This document shows positions 36,843 to 50,138 of a stretch of 64,000 nucleotides of DNA, piece by piece. The notes beneath the pieces were generated by a model. The model saw only the letters and a list, made by a program, of their open reading frames with translations. It ran no database searches and was not told where the DNA came from. This DNA is from Sipunculus nudus (Eukaryota > Annelida > Sipuncula > Golfingiida > Sipunculidae), in assembly GCA_026874595.1 (NCBI GenBank), contig CM049322.1, positions 37,319,340-37,383,339 on the forward strand, written 5' to 3'. How positions within the stretch are numbered: the stretch's first letter is position 1; every line of letters begins with the position of its first letter. The translations under genes were made by a program, and so were the position numbers.

Positions 36843-37095
36843 ATGCTGCTGACATTTAAGGATAATACCCAATATAAACAAGGTTAGCTTCTAAGGAATG
36901 ACTATATGTCCCACCCCCACTTTCAAACAGTTGTCATCCAAAGAGGCCAAGGGCTGGGCATTCTGTTTACCCTAGTGGGTGTAGGGAGTAAATATTTACT
37001 GTTTTAATATAAATATTAAATGAGATCTCATTGTGTCAGAAACATTTATTCTTATGAGGATCTCCAGTATGATATTCTTAGATGACATTTCTTGT

Positions 37096-39193
37096 TTAGA
37101 TGTGTACACATTCATGACACCATGCCAATTTACTTGCCTCTTCTATACATATATGATATGATGCCAATTCAGCAGCCTCTTCTAATAATAATACCACAGT
37201 TCACTATACCTTTTGTTAGTAGTAATATTAAATAAAGCAACACCAGTGCATTCTTAGTGATGACATTAATAAGGAAATCACTGGGCATTTACTTAGTTCC
37301 ATTCTGACAATTATGGTTCAAATATATGTTAATTGACAATATATTTTTCTTGGAATAGAGAGGTGCCCGTAGTAGGAAAAGCAAGAGACTGTCTATAATG
37401 ACCTAAATAGGTGCCCGTAATACAGAGTTGAAGGTAAAAACAGGTTCCACTACCCTCCTTTCAATCACAGTGTCAGTCAAAGTTAACTCGGTAGAGTCAT
37501 AAAGTTGTGCCAGGCTTAATTAAATAAAGTTACTGATGTGCTTACCTTTAAGCAGTGAAACTGAGTTCTCACTACTACTGCTTTGGCTACTGAAATGTTG
37601 AGATGAGCCTGCTGGGCCTGCTGAAGAGATAAACAAAAAACTATTTAAATACATTAAACATGATATACACTGCTGACCTGATATGTTAGAACACTGTGTG
37701 CATAATTAACAAGACCAAGAATACAACAATATTTTGAACTTGTATATGGGTGTAAATTGAATAATGTTGTGAAAATTTAATGTGCATACTCTGGCATGGA
37801 GTATGCAAGAAACACACTCATGTTTATCATAAGCAACTTCCATCTGTAACATTTTGGGTGAAAATATTTATGTAATTTAGTTATCTTTAGCATCCTGGTG
37901 ACAGTTCTCTGCTATATATGCATCCTTTGCCAAAGAGTGTACAAGAAAAACTCTAAAAAAAGTACTATTATTACATTACCTACCTTTTAGCAGAGACACA
38001 GACTTTCCACTGCTGCTGCCTTGGCTGCTTGAATCCTGGGGTGGACCTGCAAATTGGACAGAAAATAAATGTTACTTACAAGTAGGAATATTAAATAAAT
38101 TATTATTTTGCACACCGTGTTTTTCATACGCAATTTGTTGTTTCATCCCACTATCTTTGTAAAATAAAAAAAAAATCTTTATGCATCCTAGGGATTATCA
38201 TCTGCTGTATATACATACATATATTTGACACAGAGTGTGCAAGAAAAACTTAATATATGATTAAAACAGAAAATAATATATAATCATATTACCTACCTTT
38301 GAGCAGAGACACTGTCTTTCCACTGGTGCTGCCTTGACTGCTGGAATCTTGGGATGGATCTGCAAAAATAATAAGTCGGAAATAAAAAGTCATTTTCCAT
38401 TAGTATGGCTTATTTTTAATTATGTACACCATGTGTATTGCTTGTTCTTTCCCCATCCCACTTGTAAGATTGGAAATAAAATGTGATTTAGTATTCTATG
38501 CACCCTGATGATGTGCATACTTTAAATGATGATAATTTAATTCTCCTATGTTTATTTTAAAGTGTGAGACACATTTTCCATTTAAACTTATAATTAATTT
38601 TTAAACATATTTCCATACACACAGTGCAATATCTCATATCAGATGTGAAGTATACACTGAAGCTCAGGGACCAGATCTGCAGGCAACCGCACTGGCATGG
38701 TTAATTGCCTTTCTTAAAGTCTTATCATTATTTTAAACAACGATAACAACCAAACTTGATAAATGAGAAAATTTATAAGGGACTGGATCTGCATTTACCA
38801 TAACAAAGTGTGAGAGATGAAAGAAAATAAGGTCTTACATGGTGTGATATTTGCAATAGCAATAGGCTAAAATGGCGTTGTTCATGCACTGATCAATTTC
38901 ATGCTTCATTAACAGTGTACTAGTGTCACTGTCACTAATAGTAAGTTGATTGATGTTACTTCAAGTGAAGGAAGACACTCGATAATTTATTTTGTCAGAA
39001 CTTGAATGGATACATATTGTGGGTATTTAACACACACACACATTTATCTAAGTATAAAACTGATCATGAGCTGATCTGAGTAAACGGGAAAACGAAACAG
39101 CGTGAAGTGCAGCTAACCCTCCGTCTCGCTGGAGCTTGAAGCGAACAGGTCGAATCGTCGTTTCCTTTTCCTGGACCCGGCCTGGTCCGTCAT
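37096..39193 (-). CDS. Five-exon Ser-rich protein gene, unit 4
   Basis: Exons 39193-39118, 38359-38297, 38046-37984, 37620-37546 and 37181-37096. All signals are intact, with no difference noticed. The substitutions of this unit lie in the LINE, not here. Confidence 0.6.
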
Positions 39194-39346
39194 CCCCTCG
39201 ATATATCACAATAACGCAAATCAAAAAGGGTGCTGAGTTATATAAAACTAGATAAAACTATAATGAACTGATCAAAATGTGGCGCGTCGCAGATTCACGT
39301 GTAGCTGTTGTTGTTTTGGTCTGGGCGGAAGTATCTGAGAAACATG

Positions 39347-39414
39347 TGCGCATGCGTCGTGACAGGTCACGATGGGCGTGTTAAACCTATATCTGTTTGC
39401 GCATGCGTCGTGAC
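39347..39414. promoter_or_regulatory. Paired NRF-1-like palindromes, unit 4
   Basis: Unchanged from unit 1, with the same distance to the ATG at 39193. Confidence 0.45.
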
Positions 39415-39434
39415 CGGGTGAAGGACGAGCTTAC

Positions 39435-39584
39435 AGCTTCGTTGCAATACACTGCAAACATTTGTAAGTGCTCTTGATAGTAAAATTCTCCTGCTTGCTT
39501 ATCGATATGGACATCTAATGCCCTAAATTCAGTCTTGGCGGCCTGAACCACGTGATCAATGCGAGACAAATGTGCCAACTTCAT
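39435..39584 (-). CDS. Candidate 50-codon first exon, unit 4
   Basis: Unchanged from unit 1, donor intact. Confidence 0.3.
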
Positions 39585-41316
39585 TCACTCACTGAGGCCA
39601 AATACCTCATACCTTTTCAATCTGAAAATATTTCTACTGGGAACATTCAGTACTGTGGCTCATAAGTGATCAGGCTATCGGCTACGGAACGTATTTATCA
39701 GAAACAGTCGTACTGCTACATATACACAATGAAACCAAAATTATGACGTTTAAAATGGCTGTTGCCACTTAATTTTAATAAGTGAAAAAGTAATCGAAAC
39801 ACACAAAAGAAGGGAATCATCTTGTTTGTTGCTTGTCCCAGAAAAATTTTCTTCCTATTGAAAGCCCTGATTAAGGGAAGTCCATTTTATCTAACGTAAC
39901 TAAGCATTACCTACGGAACTAACCCTTACCTACAACTGACCATGTCCTTCCTCTAGTGATTCGTGTATGTGACTTATGAATACAATTAATATCCAAACAG
40001 ACATGCTTCATCTGAAGATAAAATCCAGCTGCGACCTTTACTTTTTTTCCCTAAAATCGCTGCGGCTCTTCCATTATTGATGATTTGAATATATGTTAAA
40101 TTTAAATCTAAATAATTAACGCAAATACTTACAGTTCGTAAAAGAAAAAAATGAAAAATACTCAAAATTTTAAATGTAGACGGGGCCACCAAATGTACCA
40201 GCCGGCCATTTGTTACATAGATTATCATTTGTACTCAACAATTTTAAATTCAACAGACCTCTTGCTAGCAATTTATTTTATCTGAATTCATAGAAAGAGA
40301 ACAGCTCATTCAGTTCAATTAATAATGCGTCTAGAACAGTTCTGAACAAATTGATGCGCCAGTTGTCTTCAAATCTTTTTCTTTTGCAAAATGACAAGTA
40401 TTATGCAAACATTCTCTCATATTTAAATGTTACTCCTTGATCACACTATTTTTCTATATATGATTAATTGGTACAATATCTAAACGCCAAAATATAAAAC
40501 TAATGAAACCCCAAAACATGTAGGGGCGCCACCAAATTTGTTTGGCAGCGCACTTGACTCGGACGACTGGCTGCTAACTTATGATGGAAAGACGTTAGCC
40601 GTGCTATACACCTATATTGCTGATGGTTATGACGTTTTAAAATGGCTGTTGCCACGAAATTATTTTTATTAAAAATTAAATTTTATTAGAAATAAAATAC
40701 TGAAACTATAACTTTAAATAGCTGAAACTTCTAATATTTGTATATATTATATATAATATCCAGATTGGTGAACGAATAAAAACATAATGTACAAAGATGT
40801 ATGAAGTAAAAATAAAAATGTTTTTACAGTCCATGTGATTCGTTTGTCTAGACAGATTACATTTATTAAAATTTATGTTGCCAATTTTGCCATATGTTCT
40901 TCGGGTTGTACAAATTCTGCTAATGGTTTCTATAAAAGGAATAGAGTTTTCACTTTATGACTCCAAAAAGGTGTTAGCGGGATGAATTTGAAAGGACATC
41001 TCGAATAGCACCAATGGAAAGAGAAAGCTTAGTATAATTCATCTTAAGTGAAATTATAATCTTTAAAACATTCAGTAAGTTGGGTATGTAAGCTAAAGTT
41101 GGAGAAATAAAATAGATCCAAAGTTCATAATTCTAGATACGTTAATATATAAATGCCAATTTAAAAAGTGCGGATACTAATACTTCAATAATAAATGTCA
41201 TCATTGTGGCAAAGAAGTTCTGAAGGTTCTGTGTATCTTGACTTAAATCAAGAAAATTATGTTATGAATTTATCTGAGTTATGTATCTAAAAAATTTTTT
41301 ATACATGTAAGCACAT

Positions 41317-42208
41317 TGTCACAGAAGGTCTGTGACAGCCTCATGGCCTGTGGTGGCCTGAAGTATTTGTAGCGGAATTTAGTTTCAGTACACGATATCT
41401 CTGCCAGGAAGGTCGAGGTGATTTATTTTTACAGGGACACCTGGTTTTGAGAGCGTAGCCTTAAACCAATCAGGGAGGGTTATGACTGTGAAAGTTAATT
41501 TATATTCATGAGTTGCATGAATTAATTAGGTAACCCAGGAAGTAAGGTTTTTTTTCTGCTGAGTGGGGCAGAGTCGAGATTGCGGCCGAGGAGAGTCGTT
41601 CGAGAAAGGTTCCTTAGGCCATCTCATGTGTCGCACACCGTCGGATGGTTGAGATGTGTACCCCGTACGTCGGTTCGTCTAGGTCCAGCTAAAAGCCAAG
41701 TTTGTGGGGAAGCTGGCAACGTATGTCCAAGTTCGGCTGTGAACGAACAGACCGGCGTGAGTATCTTAAGACGTGTCTACTGTGTTCCCATGAAACGTTA
41801 TGGTCGTCACGCATCGATGATCAAGACTTTATATGAGCTGTACTCGACAAACTCCTAAAACAGCTCGGTGTTGTGAGCGCTTACAGAAAGTAACCTGTGT
41901 GATGTGAACTTGTTTTATTTCTTTACCGGGGACTCCCCACTTGTGGTTGTACGCTATGCGGCGTATGGTGATTTTGTTATGTGACCAAGATGAACATTGG
42001 CGGCTTCTAGACGTTGCACCTGCGACGTCGGATCAAGGGATTTCTGGATTCCTGACCTACGGGACTCATTCACCTTCGGACTTTTACCATATTGTTTTAC
42101 CGTGCTACACTTGTTAATGGATCCCAGTGTACGGGAATGTGTTTGCATTAATTTGTTACTGCAAAAGGGTTAAATGCAGGTTAAAGATCTTAAGTGTAGG
42201 TGAGTCCA
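41317..42208. mobile_element. Likely solo LTR, unit 5
   Basis: Copy carried by the 7.8-kb duplication, with the hairpin start and CACAT flanks intact. Confidence 0.5.
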
Positions 42209-42978
42209 CACATCTGTTATAACTGTTTATCTGTAAATGTCTCGTAATCAAAGTCTTAAATGTTTCACACTGCGTTTATGGGATTTTTGAGAGGCTGATT
42301 TGAGTGAATTTGAGTGAAGCAAGTCGAGAGCACGACCCACTGACGCCCGTACGAGTACAAATTAATCCCTTTAAAAGAACACAGGTCTGTCACTACCCCT
42401 TTCGTGTGACACACATTAAGAATAAAAAAGAAAAGAAACCGTATATGAAAATGTTACACATAATTATTGCTATCAATAAGAGGTGTCTAATATTATTTTC
42501 CTTATAACCACAGGTTAGAACTATTGCTAACATCAAAAGGATACAGAATATGGTAGATGCGATTTCATCCGTTTGGAAGAAACATTAAAAATATCTGAAA
42601 TCATTACGGGTTGATACAAACATCATTAGAGAAACTATTAGAAATTAAGAACAATACCAATATCACCAGAAATACCTGAAACTTCATGTACTTACAGGAC
42701 CATTACATTTTTATAAATGAAATAGGGACACAAGAGATCTTGAATTGAAATATTTAAAAAAAAATATGTGTCAGAAAAAAAAAATCGCTTTACAGATTAC
42801 ACAGGAATACAGCCCACGGTCAATTTTTATTTATAATCGGAATGAAAAACACGTTATTAAGCTCCCTTAGTAACTTAAAGAAGGAATGCTCGTTAATTCT
42901 AATTAATTGCATTAGAGCAACAAAATAAAAAAAAAAGCAGAAATATTTGGCGTATGAACTTAATTATTAGATTACTCT

Positions 42979-44654
42979 TTGAATTTTAGGTATAAAGCAA
43001 TTATGTTAGCCGTTGATTTTGCAGCGGCTTTCGATTCGATTGATAATGTGTTTCTATATACCACCCTTAAAAGTTTTGGATTTGGTGATGGTTTTCTCTC
43101 CTGGATACGAATATTACACAAAAATTTGGAAAGCTGTGTCTTTAATAATGGATATACAACGGGTTATTTTAACTTAGAAAGAGGTACCCGTCAGGGAGAC
43201 CCTTTAGCTCCATACCTTTTCTTGCTTGTTATTGAAGTCCTGGCCATAGCGGTTCGTCAATCAGATAAAGTGAGGGAAATTCGTATTTACAACTGCGAAA
43301 TTAAATTGAGTTTATTTGCTGATGATACCACTTTTTTTCTGAAAGACCTTGATTCTATGAGTGCTGCTCTTGAATTATTGGAGGAGTTCGTCAATGTGTC
43401 CTCAGTTAAAATAAATTATGAGAAAAGTGAGTATGCACACATTGGCAGCAGACAGACCAAACAAAATAAAACCATTGGTATTAAATATGTGGATCTGTAT
43501 AATGAGGCAATAAAAATACTTGGAATATATTATACATATAACGAGAAATTGTCATATGAATTAAATTTTGAAAGTGTGTATGAGAAGATGAAAACGGTAT
43601 TAAACTCCTGGAGAAAGAGAGCCCTAACAATTTTTGGAAGAAACACACTGTTAAAATCAGTGGGTATAACCAAGATTTTGTACGTTCTTAATATTATAGA
43701 GCCACCAAAAGAATTCATTAAAAAAATCAAAAAATGCATCGTAGAATTTATATGGTATGGAAGAAAACCAAAAATTAAATACGAAGTATTAATCAGTGAT
43801 ATGGAAAGTGGGGCTTTAAAATTACCTGATATAGAAACAATATTAGATAGTCAGAGAAATATGTGGATTTGCAGATTAAAGAATTTAACAAACACAAAAT
43901 TTGCTTCGATCCCAAACTTGTATTTCAGAAATATCGGGGGCATAGATAATATTGGTGCAAATTTCGATCCGGGATTAATTGAAGGAAAAATGACAAAATT
44001 TTATTGTCATTGTTTGAAGTCATGGGCTTATTTTACTTCAAAAAGCCCAAAAGGAGTTGTAGATATATGTTTACAGCAGCTATGGAACAATAAATATATT
44101 CAGGTTGGAGGTAAGACGGTTTATAATAAGTTTCTGAATGACCTTGGTATAAAATATATATTCCAATTGTTAAAAAAAATGGAACTAAACGACGATTAGC
44201 AGATATTTACCGCCTGGCTCAAAATATTACAATAAATGTTATATTCACTATCTTTCTATTATGCATGCGATACCGACGGAATGGAAATGTGTGATAAAGA
44301 ATATCAAAATACCAGACAAAGCGGATGAAATTGATGTTTTGGGAAGTTTTCTTTCCTTAGAAGAAGTGGTTTTAGATGCCAGAAATTTGGATTTTAAATG
44401 GCTGTATGGAAAAACTGTGCCAAAAACAGGTGTGTGATCCACCAAATAAAGAAAAAGTAGAAACTATGTTGAACCAAAACACACCGTGGAAACAAGCAGT
44501 AAATCATATTTATTCAGGCTCGCTTGACATGTATTTAAGGCAATTCCAGTACAGGATTCTTCATAACATTTTATCGGTAAACGAAAAATTGTATGAATGG
44601 AAAATAATAGACACAAATAAATGCTCGTATTGTTCAAAATATACTACAATGTAA
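42979..44654 (+). pseudogene. LINE reverse transcriptase fragment, unit 5
   Basis: Same breaks as unit 1, and the same two substitutions as unit 4. Confidence 0.85.
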
Positions 44655-44907
44655 ATGCTGCTGACATTTAAGGATAATACCCAATATAAACAAGGTTAGC
44701 TTCTAAGGAATGACTATATGTCCCACCCCCACTTTCAAACAGTTGTCATCCAAAGAGGCCAAGGGCTGGGCATTCTGTTTACCCTAGTGGGTGTAGGGAG
44801 TAAATATTTACTGTTTTAATATAAATATTAAATGAGATCTCATTGTGTCAGAAACATTTATTCTTATGAGGATCTCCAGTATGATATTCTTAGATGACAT
44901 TTCTTGT

Positions 44908-47005
44908 TTAGATGTGTACACATTCATGACACCATGCCAATTTACTTGCCTCTTCTATACATATATGATATGATGCCAATTCAGCAGCCTCTTCTAATAA
45001 TAATACCACAGTTCACTATACCTTTTGTTAGTAGTAATATTAAATAAAGCAACACCAGTGCATTCTTAGTGATGACATTAATAAGGAAATCACTGGGCAT
45101 TTACTTAGTTCCATTCTGACAATTATGGTTCAAATATATGTTAATTGACAATATATTTTTCTTGGAATAGAGAGGTGCCCGTAGTAGGAAAAGCAAGAGA
45201 CTGTCTATAATGACCTAAATAGGTGCCCGTAATACAGAGTTGAAGGTAAAAACAGGTTCCACTACCCTCCTTTCAATCACAGTGTCAGTCAAAGTTAACT
45301 CGGTAGAGTCATAAAGTTGTGCCAGGCTTAATTAAATAAAGTTACTGATGTGCTTACCTTTAAGCAGTGAAACTGAGTTCTCACTACTACTGCTTTGGCT
45401 ACTGAAATGTTGAGATGAGCCTGCTGGGCCTGCTGAAGAGATAAACAAAAAACTATTTAAATACATTAAACATGATATACACTGCTGACCTGATATGTTA
45501 GAACACTGTGTGCATAATTAACAAGACCAAGAATACAACAATATTTTGAACTTGTATATGGGTGTAAATTGAATAATGTTGTGAAAATTTAATGTGCATA
45601 CTCTGGCATGGAGTATGCAAGAAACACACTCATGTTTATCATAAGCAACTTCCATCTGTAACATTTTGGGTGAAAATATTTATGTAATTTAGTTATCTTT
45701 AGCATCCTGGTGACAGTTCTCTGCTATATATGCATCCTTTGCCAAAGAGTGTACAAGAAAAACTCTAAAAAAAGTACTATTATTACATTACCTACCTTTT
45801 AGCAGAGACACAGACTTTCCACTGCTGCTGCCTTGGCTGCTTGAATCCTGGGGTGGACCTGCAAATTGGACAGAAAATAAATGTTACTTACAAGTAGGAA
45901 TATTAAATAAATTATTATTTTGCACACCGTGTTTTTCATACGCAATTTGTTGTTTCATCCCACTATCTTTGTAAAATAAAAAAAAAATCTTTATGCATCC
46001 TAGGGATTATCATCTGCTGTATATACATACATATATTTGACACAGAGTGTGCAAGAAAAACTTAATATATGATTAAAACAGAAAATAATATATAATCATA
46101 TTACCTACCTTTGAGCAGAGACACTGTCTTTCCACTGGTGCTGCCTTGACTGCTGGAATCTTGGGATGGATCTGCAAAAATAATAAGTCGGAAATAAAAA
46201 GTCATTTTCCATTAGTATGGCTTATTTTTAATTATGTACACCATGTGTATTGCTTGTTCTTTCCCCATCCCACTTGTAAGATTGGAAATAAAATGTGATT
46301 TAGTATTCTATGCACCCTGATGATGTGCATACTTTAAATGATGATAATTTAATTCTCCTATGTTTATTTTAAAGTGTGAGACACATTTTCCATTTAAACT
46401 TATAATTAATTTTTAAACATATTTCCATACACACAGTGCAATATCTCATATCAGATGTGAAGTATACACTGAAGCTCAGGGACCAGATCTGCAGGCAACC
46501 GCACTGGCATGGTTAATTGCCTTTCTTAAAGTCTTATCATTATTTTAAACAACGATAACAACCAAACTTGATAAATGAGAAAATTTATAAGGGACTGGAT
46601 CTGCATTTACCATAACAAAGTGTGAGAGATGAAAGAAAATAAGGTCTTACATGGTGTGATATTTGCAATAGCAATAGGCTAAAATGGCGTTGTTCATGCA
46701 CTGATCAATTTCATGCTTCATTAACAGTGTACTAGTGTCACTGTCACTAATAGTAAGTTGATTGATGTTACTTCAAGTGAAGGAAGACACTCGATAATTT
46801 ATTTTGTCAGAACTTGAATGGATACATATTGTGGGTATTTAACACACACACACATTTATCTAAGTATAAAACTGATCATGAGCTGATCTGAGTAAACGGG
46901 AAAACGAAACAGCGTGAAGTGCAGCTAACCCTCCGTCTCGCTGGAGCTTGAAGCGAACAGGTCGAATCGTCGTTTCCTTTTCCTGGACCCGGCCTGGTCC
47001 GTCAT
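44908..47005 (-). CDS. Five-exon Ser-rich protein gene, unit 5
   Basis: Exons 47005-46930, 46171-46109, 45858-45796, 45432-45358 and 44993-44908. All signals are intact, with no difference noticed. This is the most upstream copy in the direction of transcription. Confidence 0.6.
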
Positions 47006-47158
47006 CCCCTCGATATATCACAATAACGCAAATCAAAAAGGGTGCTGAGTTATATAAAACTAGATAAAACTATAATGAACTGATCAAAATGTGGCGCGTC
47101 GCAGATTCACGTGTAGCTGTTGTTGTTTTGGTCTGGGCGGAAGTATCTGAGAAACATG

Positions 47159-47226
47159 TGCGCATGCGTCGTGACAGGTCACGATGGGCGTGTTAAACCT
47201 ATATCTGTTTGCGCATGCGTCGTGAC
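47159..47226. promoter_or_regulatory. Paired NRF-1-like palindromes, unit 5
   Basis: Unchanged from unit 1, with the same distance to the ATG at 47005. Confidence 0.45.
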
Positions 47227-47246
47227 CGGGTGAAGGACGAGCTTAC

Positions 47247-47396
47247 AGCTTCGTTGCAATACACTGCAAACATTTGTAAGTGCTCTTGATAGTAAAATTC
47301 TCCTGCTTGCTTATCGATATGGACATCTAATGCCCTAAATTCAGTCTTGGCGGCCTGAACCACGTGATCAATGCGAGACAAATGTGCCAACTTCAT
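47247..47396 (-). CDS. Candidate 50-codon first exon, unit 5
   Basis: Unchanged from unit 1, donor intact. Confidence 0.3.
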
Positions 47397-48471
47397 TCAC
47401 TCACTGAGGCCAAATACCTCATACCTTTTCAATCTGAAAATATTTCTACTGGGAACATTCAGTACTGTGGCTCATAAGTGATCAGGCTATCGGCTACGGA
47501 ACGTATTTATCAGAAACAGTCGTACTGCTACATATACACAATGAAACCAAAATTATGACGTTTAAAATGGCTGTTGCCACTTAATTTTAATAAGTGAAAA
47601 AGTAATCGAAACACACAAAAGAAGGGAATCATCTTGTTTGTTGCTTGTCCCAGAAAAATTTTCTTCCTATTGAAAGCCCTGATTAAGGGAAGTCCATTTT
47701 ATCTAACGTAACTAAGCATTACCTACGGAACTAACCCTTACCTACAACTGACCATGTCCTTCCTCTAGTGATTCGTGTATGTGACTTATGAATACAATTA
47801 ATATCCAAACAGACATGCTTCATCTGAAGATAAAATCCAGCTGCGACCTTTACTTTTTTTCCCTAAAATCGCTGCGGCTCTTCCATTATTGATGATTTGA
47901 ATATATGTTAAATTTAAATCTAAATAATTAACGCAAATACTTACAGTTCGTAAAAGAAAAAAATGAAAAATACTCAAAATTTTAAATGTAGACGGGGCCA
48001 CCAAATGTACCAGCCGGCCATTTGTTACATAGATTATCATTTGTACTCAACAATTTTAAATTCAACAGACCTCTTGCTAGCAATTTATTTTATCTGAATT
48101 CATAGAAAGAGAACAGCTCATTCAGTTCAATTAATAATGCGTCTAGAACAGTTCTGAACAAATTGATGCGCCAGTTGTCTTCAAATCTTTTTCTTTTGCA
48201 AAATGACAAGTATTATGCAAACATTCTCTCATATTTAAATGTTACTCCTTGATCACACTATTTTTCTATATATGATTAATTGGTACAATATCTAAACGCC
48301 AAAATATAAAACTAATGAAACCCCAAAACATGTAGGGGCGCCACCAAATTTGTTTGGCAGCGCACTTGACTCGGACGACTGGCTGCTAACTTATGATGGA
48401 AAGACGTTAGCCGTGCTATACACCTATATTGCTGATGGTTATGACGTTTTAAAATGGCTGTTGCCACGAAA

Positions 48472-49500
48472 ACTTAAATAATGAAAGGGTAATCGTAACT
48501 CTCAGAAGAAGGGAATCATCTTCTATGATGACGCACAAGAATCGGTCAAATCTGGCAAGCTGACGCATTGGTCCTTCTCATTGTTACATTGCTGATTGGT
48601 TATCAAGTCTTAAATTATAAGTCGACAAAAGTACCTATATTTGATTATATTCAACATATAGTGTAAACCTGAATTGAAACTGTTCCTGAACACGTTTCAG
48701 ACCTTTTTCATATCCTGAATGATTAATTACTGCAGAACCTATTATATTTTTTGTTTCTATTTTATTCCAGTTCATTTATCCGTATTACAAAGGCTTCATT
48801 GTTAACAGTATCAATATATTTGTTAATCAACCGAAAAGATAGCGGTATATGTGTCTCTACCGAGGTCAAGAGAAGTATAAAGGGTCGACTCATCGAGTAC
48901 CAGTGATCAAATCATTAGCGTTCCTGGCTACTGTGTTGGTCCGACATTGGGACTTTTAATTTAAATAACAGGGGGATCGTCGGATAACAAGTTAGGTTGC
49001 TTTCAGTATTTATTTTAGACTAGGGTTGTCTAAATACTCTGACTCTAAGAAAAATAGCTGGCAATTCAAATAAACTTCAAACTAAAGGTTTACAAACATC
49101 AAATTTATTTTAAAGGAAGATAAAATAAATACACGCTCAATAGAGATGAAAGTTGTATTCAATGCATCTTACTTAATCTGACATGTCCGAAGGCTGTTAG
49201 TCCCGCACAATATGTTATTTGTAATTATTTAACCAAATGTTGTTCTTAGTTTGTTAAGAGTGTTGTTGAAGTAGCACCATATAAATGAATTAAAAATACT
49301 ACTGCTACTACTACTACTACTTCTACTACTAATAATATTTTAATTTTACAATTCTCATTGTTACCCCACTCACTCGCACCACAAAATAGGTAAAATATAT
49401 ATTTTAAGTTACTTCTTTCTTTTGATGTAGAATTACATGATTACTTTATAATGTATATTTCAAAATGCATAATTAATATCAGGGAGTAATCGTCGGAAGG
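48472..49500. other. Right flank of the array, no gene seen
   Basis: The first 55 bp or so resemble 16333-16390 of the unit ('agtaatcg' / 'gaagggaatcatctt'), so the right breakpoint also lies in an older repeated segment. A short (CTA)n-like run is at about 49300-49330. Nothing else recognised. Confidence 0.45.
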
Positions 49501-49645
49501 AGGGGGGGGGCAACTGTCTAGTGGTATTCTCCTCTGAGGTGATTCAATGGGGATAAGTATTTTGGGGACAGTTGTCTCGTGGTAGGACCAGTTGTCCCGG
49601 GGGTATTTTTTGGCCGGAAAGGGGGGGGGGGGGGGGGGGGTGGTG
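49498..49645. repeat. G-rich, inverted-repeat TE-like fragment
   Basis: Contains 'caactgtctagtgg', then 'ggacagttgtct' and 'ccagttgtcccggg', followed by 'ggtattttttggccgg' and a G-run of about 20 (49621-49640). Such ACAGTTGT/ACAACTGT and GGTATTTTT modules recur in marine invertebrate repeats. Probably a decayed non-autonomous element. Confidence 0.3.
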
Positions 49646-49665
49646 GGATTGTATGAGGCAGAGAT

Positions 49666-49680
49666 AAGTTTCCTCAGGGT
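49666..49680. repeat. SINE target-site duplication, left
   Basis: aagtttcctcagggt, identical to 50124-50138. Confidence 0.85.
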
Positions 49681-50084
49681 CTTCTGTGGCTCAGGGGTAG
49701 AGTGCAGGACTCAAAGCCGGGAGATCGTGGGTTCGAATCTCAGCCGAGGCGGTGAGGTTTTTCACGGTCGGCCCCTACCCGGGGTGAGCGCTCTGCAGGC
49801 TTAATGGGAAGGCTGTGCCCTACAGCCGTGTATCACTCACATACGAGTGCGTCTTTGGGGGGTTCCTCGGTGTTATGACCCAGCAATGGGGATGATTTTA
49901 CACCCAGGACCCGCAGGTGCGGTAGACACCGGGCCTGGGTGACACCAGGATATAAAAATGATAGGAAGCGAGTGCTACCGCCCTGTCAAGTAGTCCCAAA
50001 CCGAAATGGAATCTCTGCAGATGTACATACTTAGTTAAGACTTAGTTAAGTCAGCATTAAAAAAATGGAGGCGGTTACCTCCAC

Positions 50085-50123
<39 letters not shown>
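49681..50123 (+). mobile_element. Full-length tRNA-derived SINE
   Basis: The 443-bp element has a tRNA-like head with an A box (tggctcaggggtagagtg, 49686-49703) and a B box (gggttcgaatct, 49729-49740). A unique body follows, and the element ends in a run of A of about 40 (50085-50125). It is flanked by the perfect 15-bp target-site duplication aagtttcctcagggt at 49666-49680 and 50124-50138, which proves insertion by target-primed reverse transcription. The anticodon-stem positions do not pair, so this is not a working tRNA gene. The head is Pol III type. The intact duplication and long A tail suggest a fairly recent insertion. Confidence 0.85.
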
Positions 50124-50130
<7 letters not shown>

Positions 50131-50138
50131 CTCAGGGT
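50124..50138. repeat. SINE target-site duplication, right
   Basis: aagtttcctcagggt; its first bases overlap the end of the A tail. Confidence 0.85.

Larger units (their letters stand above)
32872..40683. repeat. 7,812-bp tandem unit, copy 4 of 5
   Basis: Carries A at 35309 (Thr to Lys in the LINE reverse transcriptase) and G at 36783 (Lys to Glu in the LINE C-terminal fragment). Both are shared only with copy 5. Confidence 0.95.
40684..48471. repeat. 7,812-bp tandem unit, copy 5 of 5 (ends 24 bp short)
   Basis: Shares the two substitutions of copy 4 (A at 43121, G at 44595). Homology to the other copies stops after 'ttgccacgaaa' at 48471, where unique right-flank sequence begins. The 24-bp junction segment is absent here. 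Confidence 0.95.

Noticed and set aside
9436-48471. CRISPR array, rDNA array or satellite as explanation of the periodicity
   Set aside because: The unit is 7.8 kb with no short spacers, no rRNA sequence was recognised in it, and its complex gene-bearing content does not fit a satellite.
49681-49752. Functional tRNA gene
   Set aside because: The anticodon stem does not pair, and the head continues into a SINE body with an A tail and target duplication.
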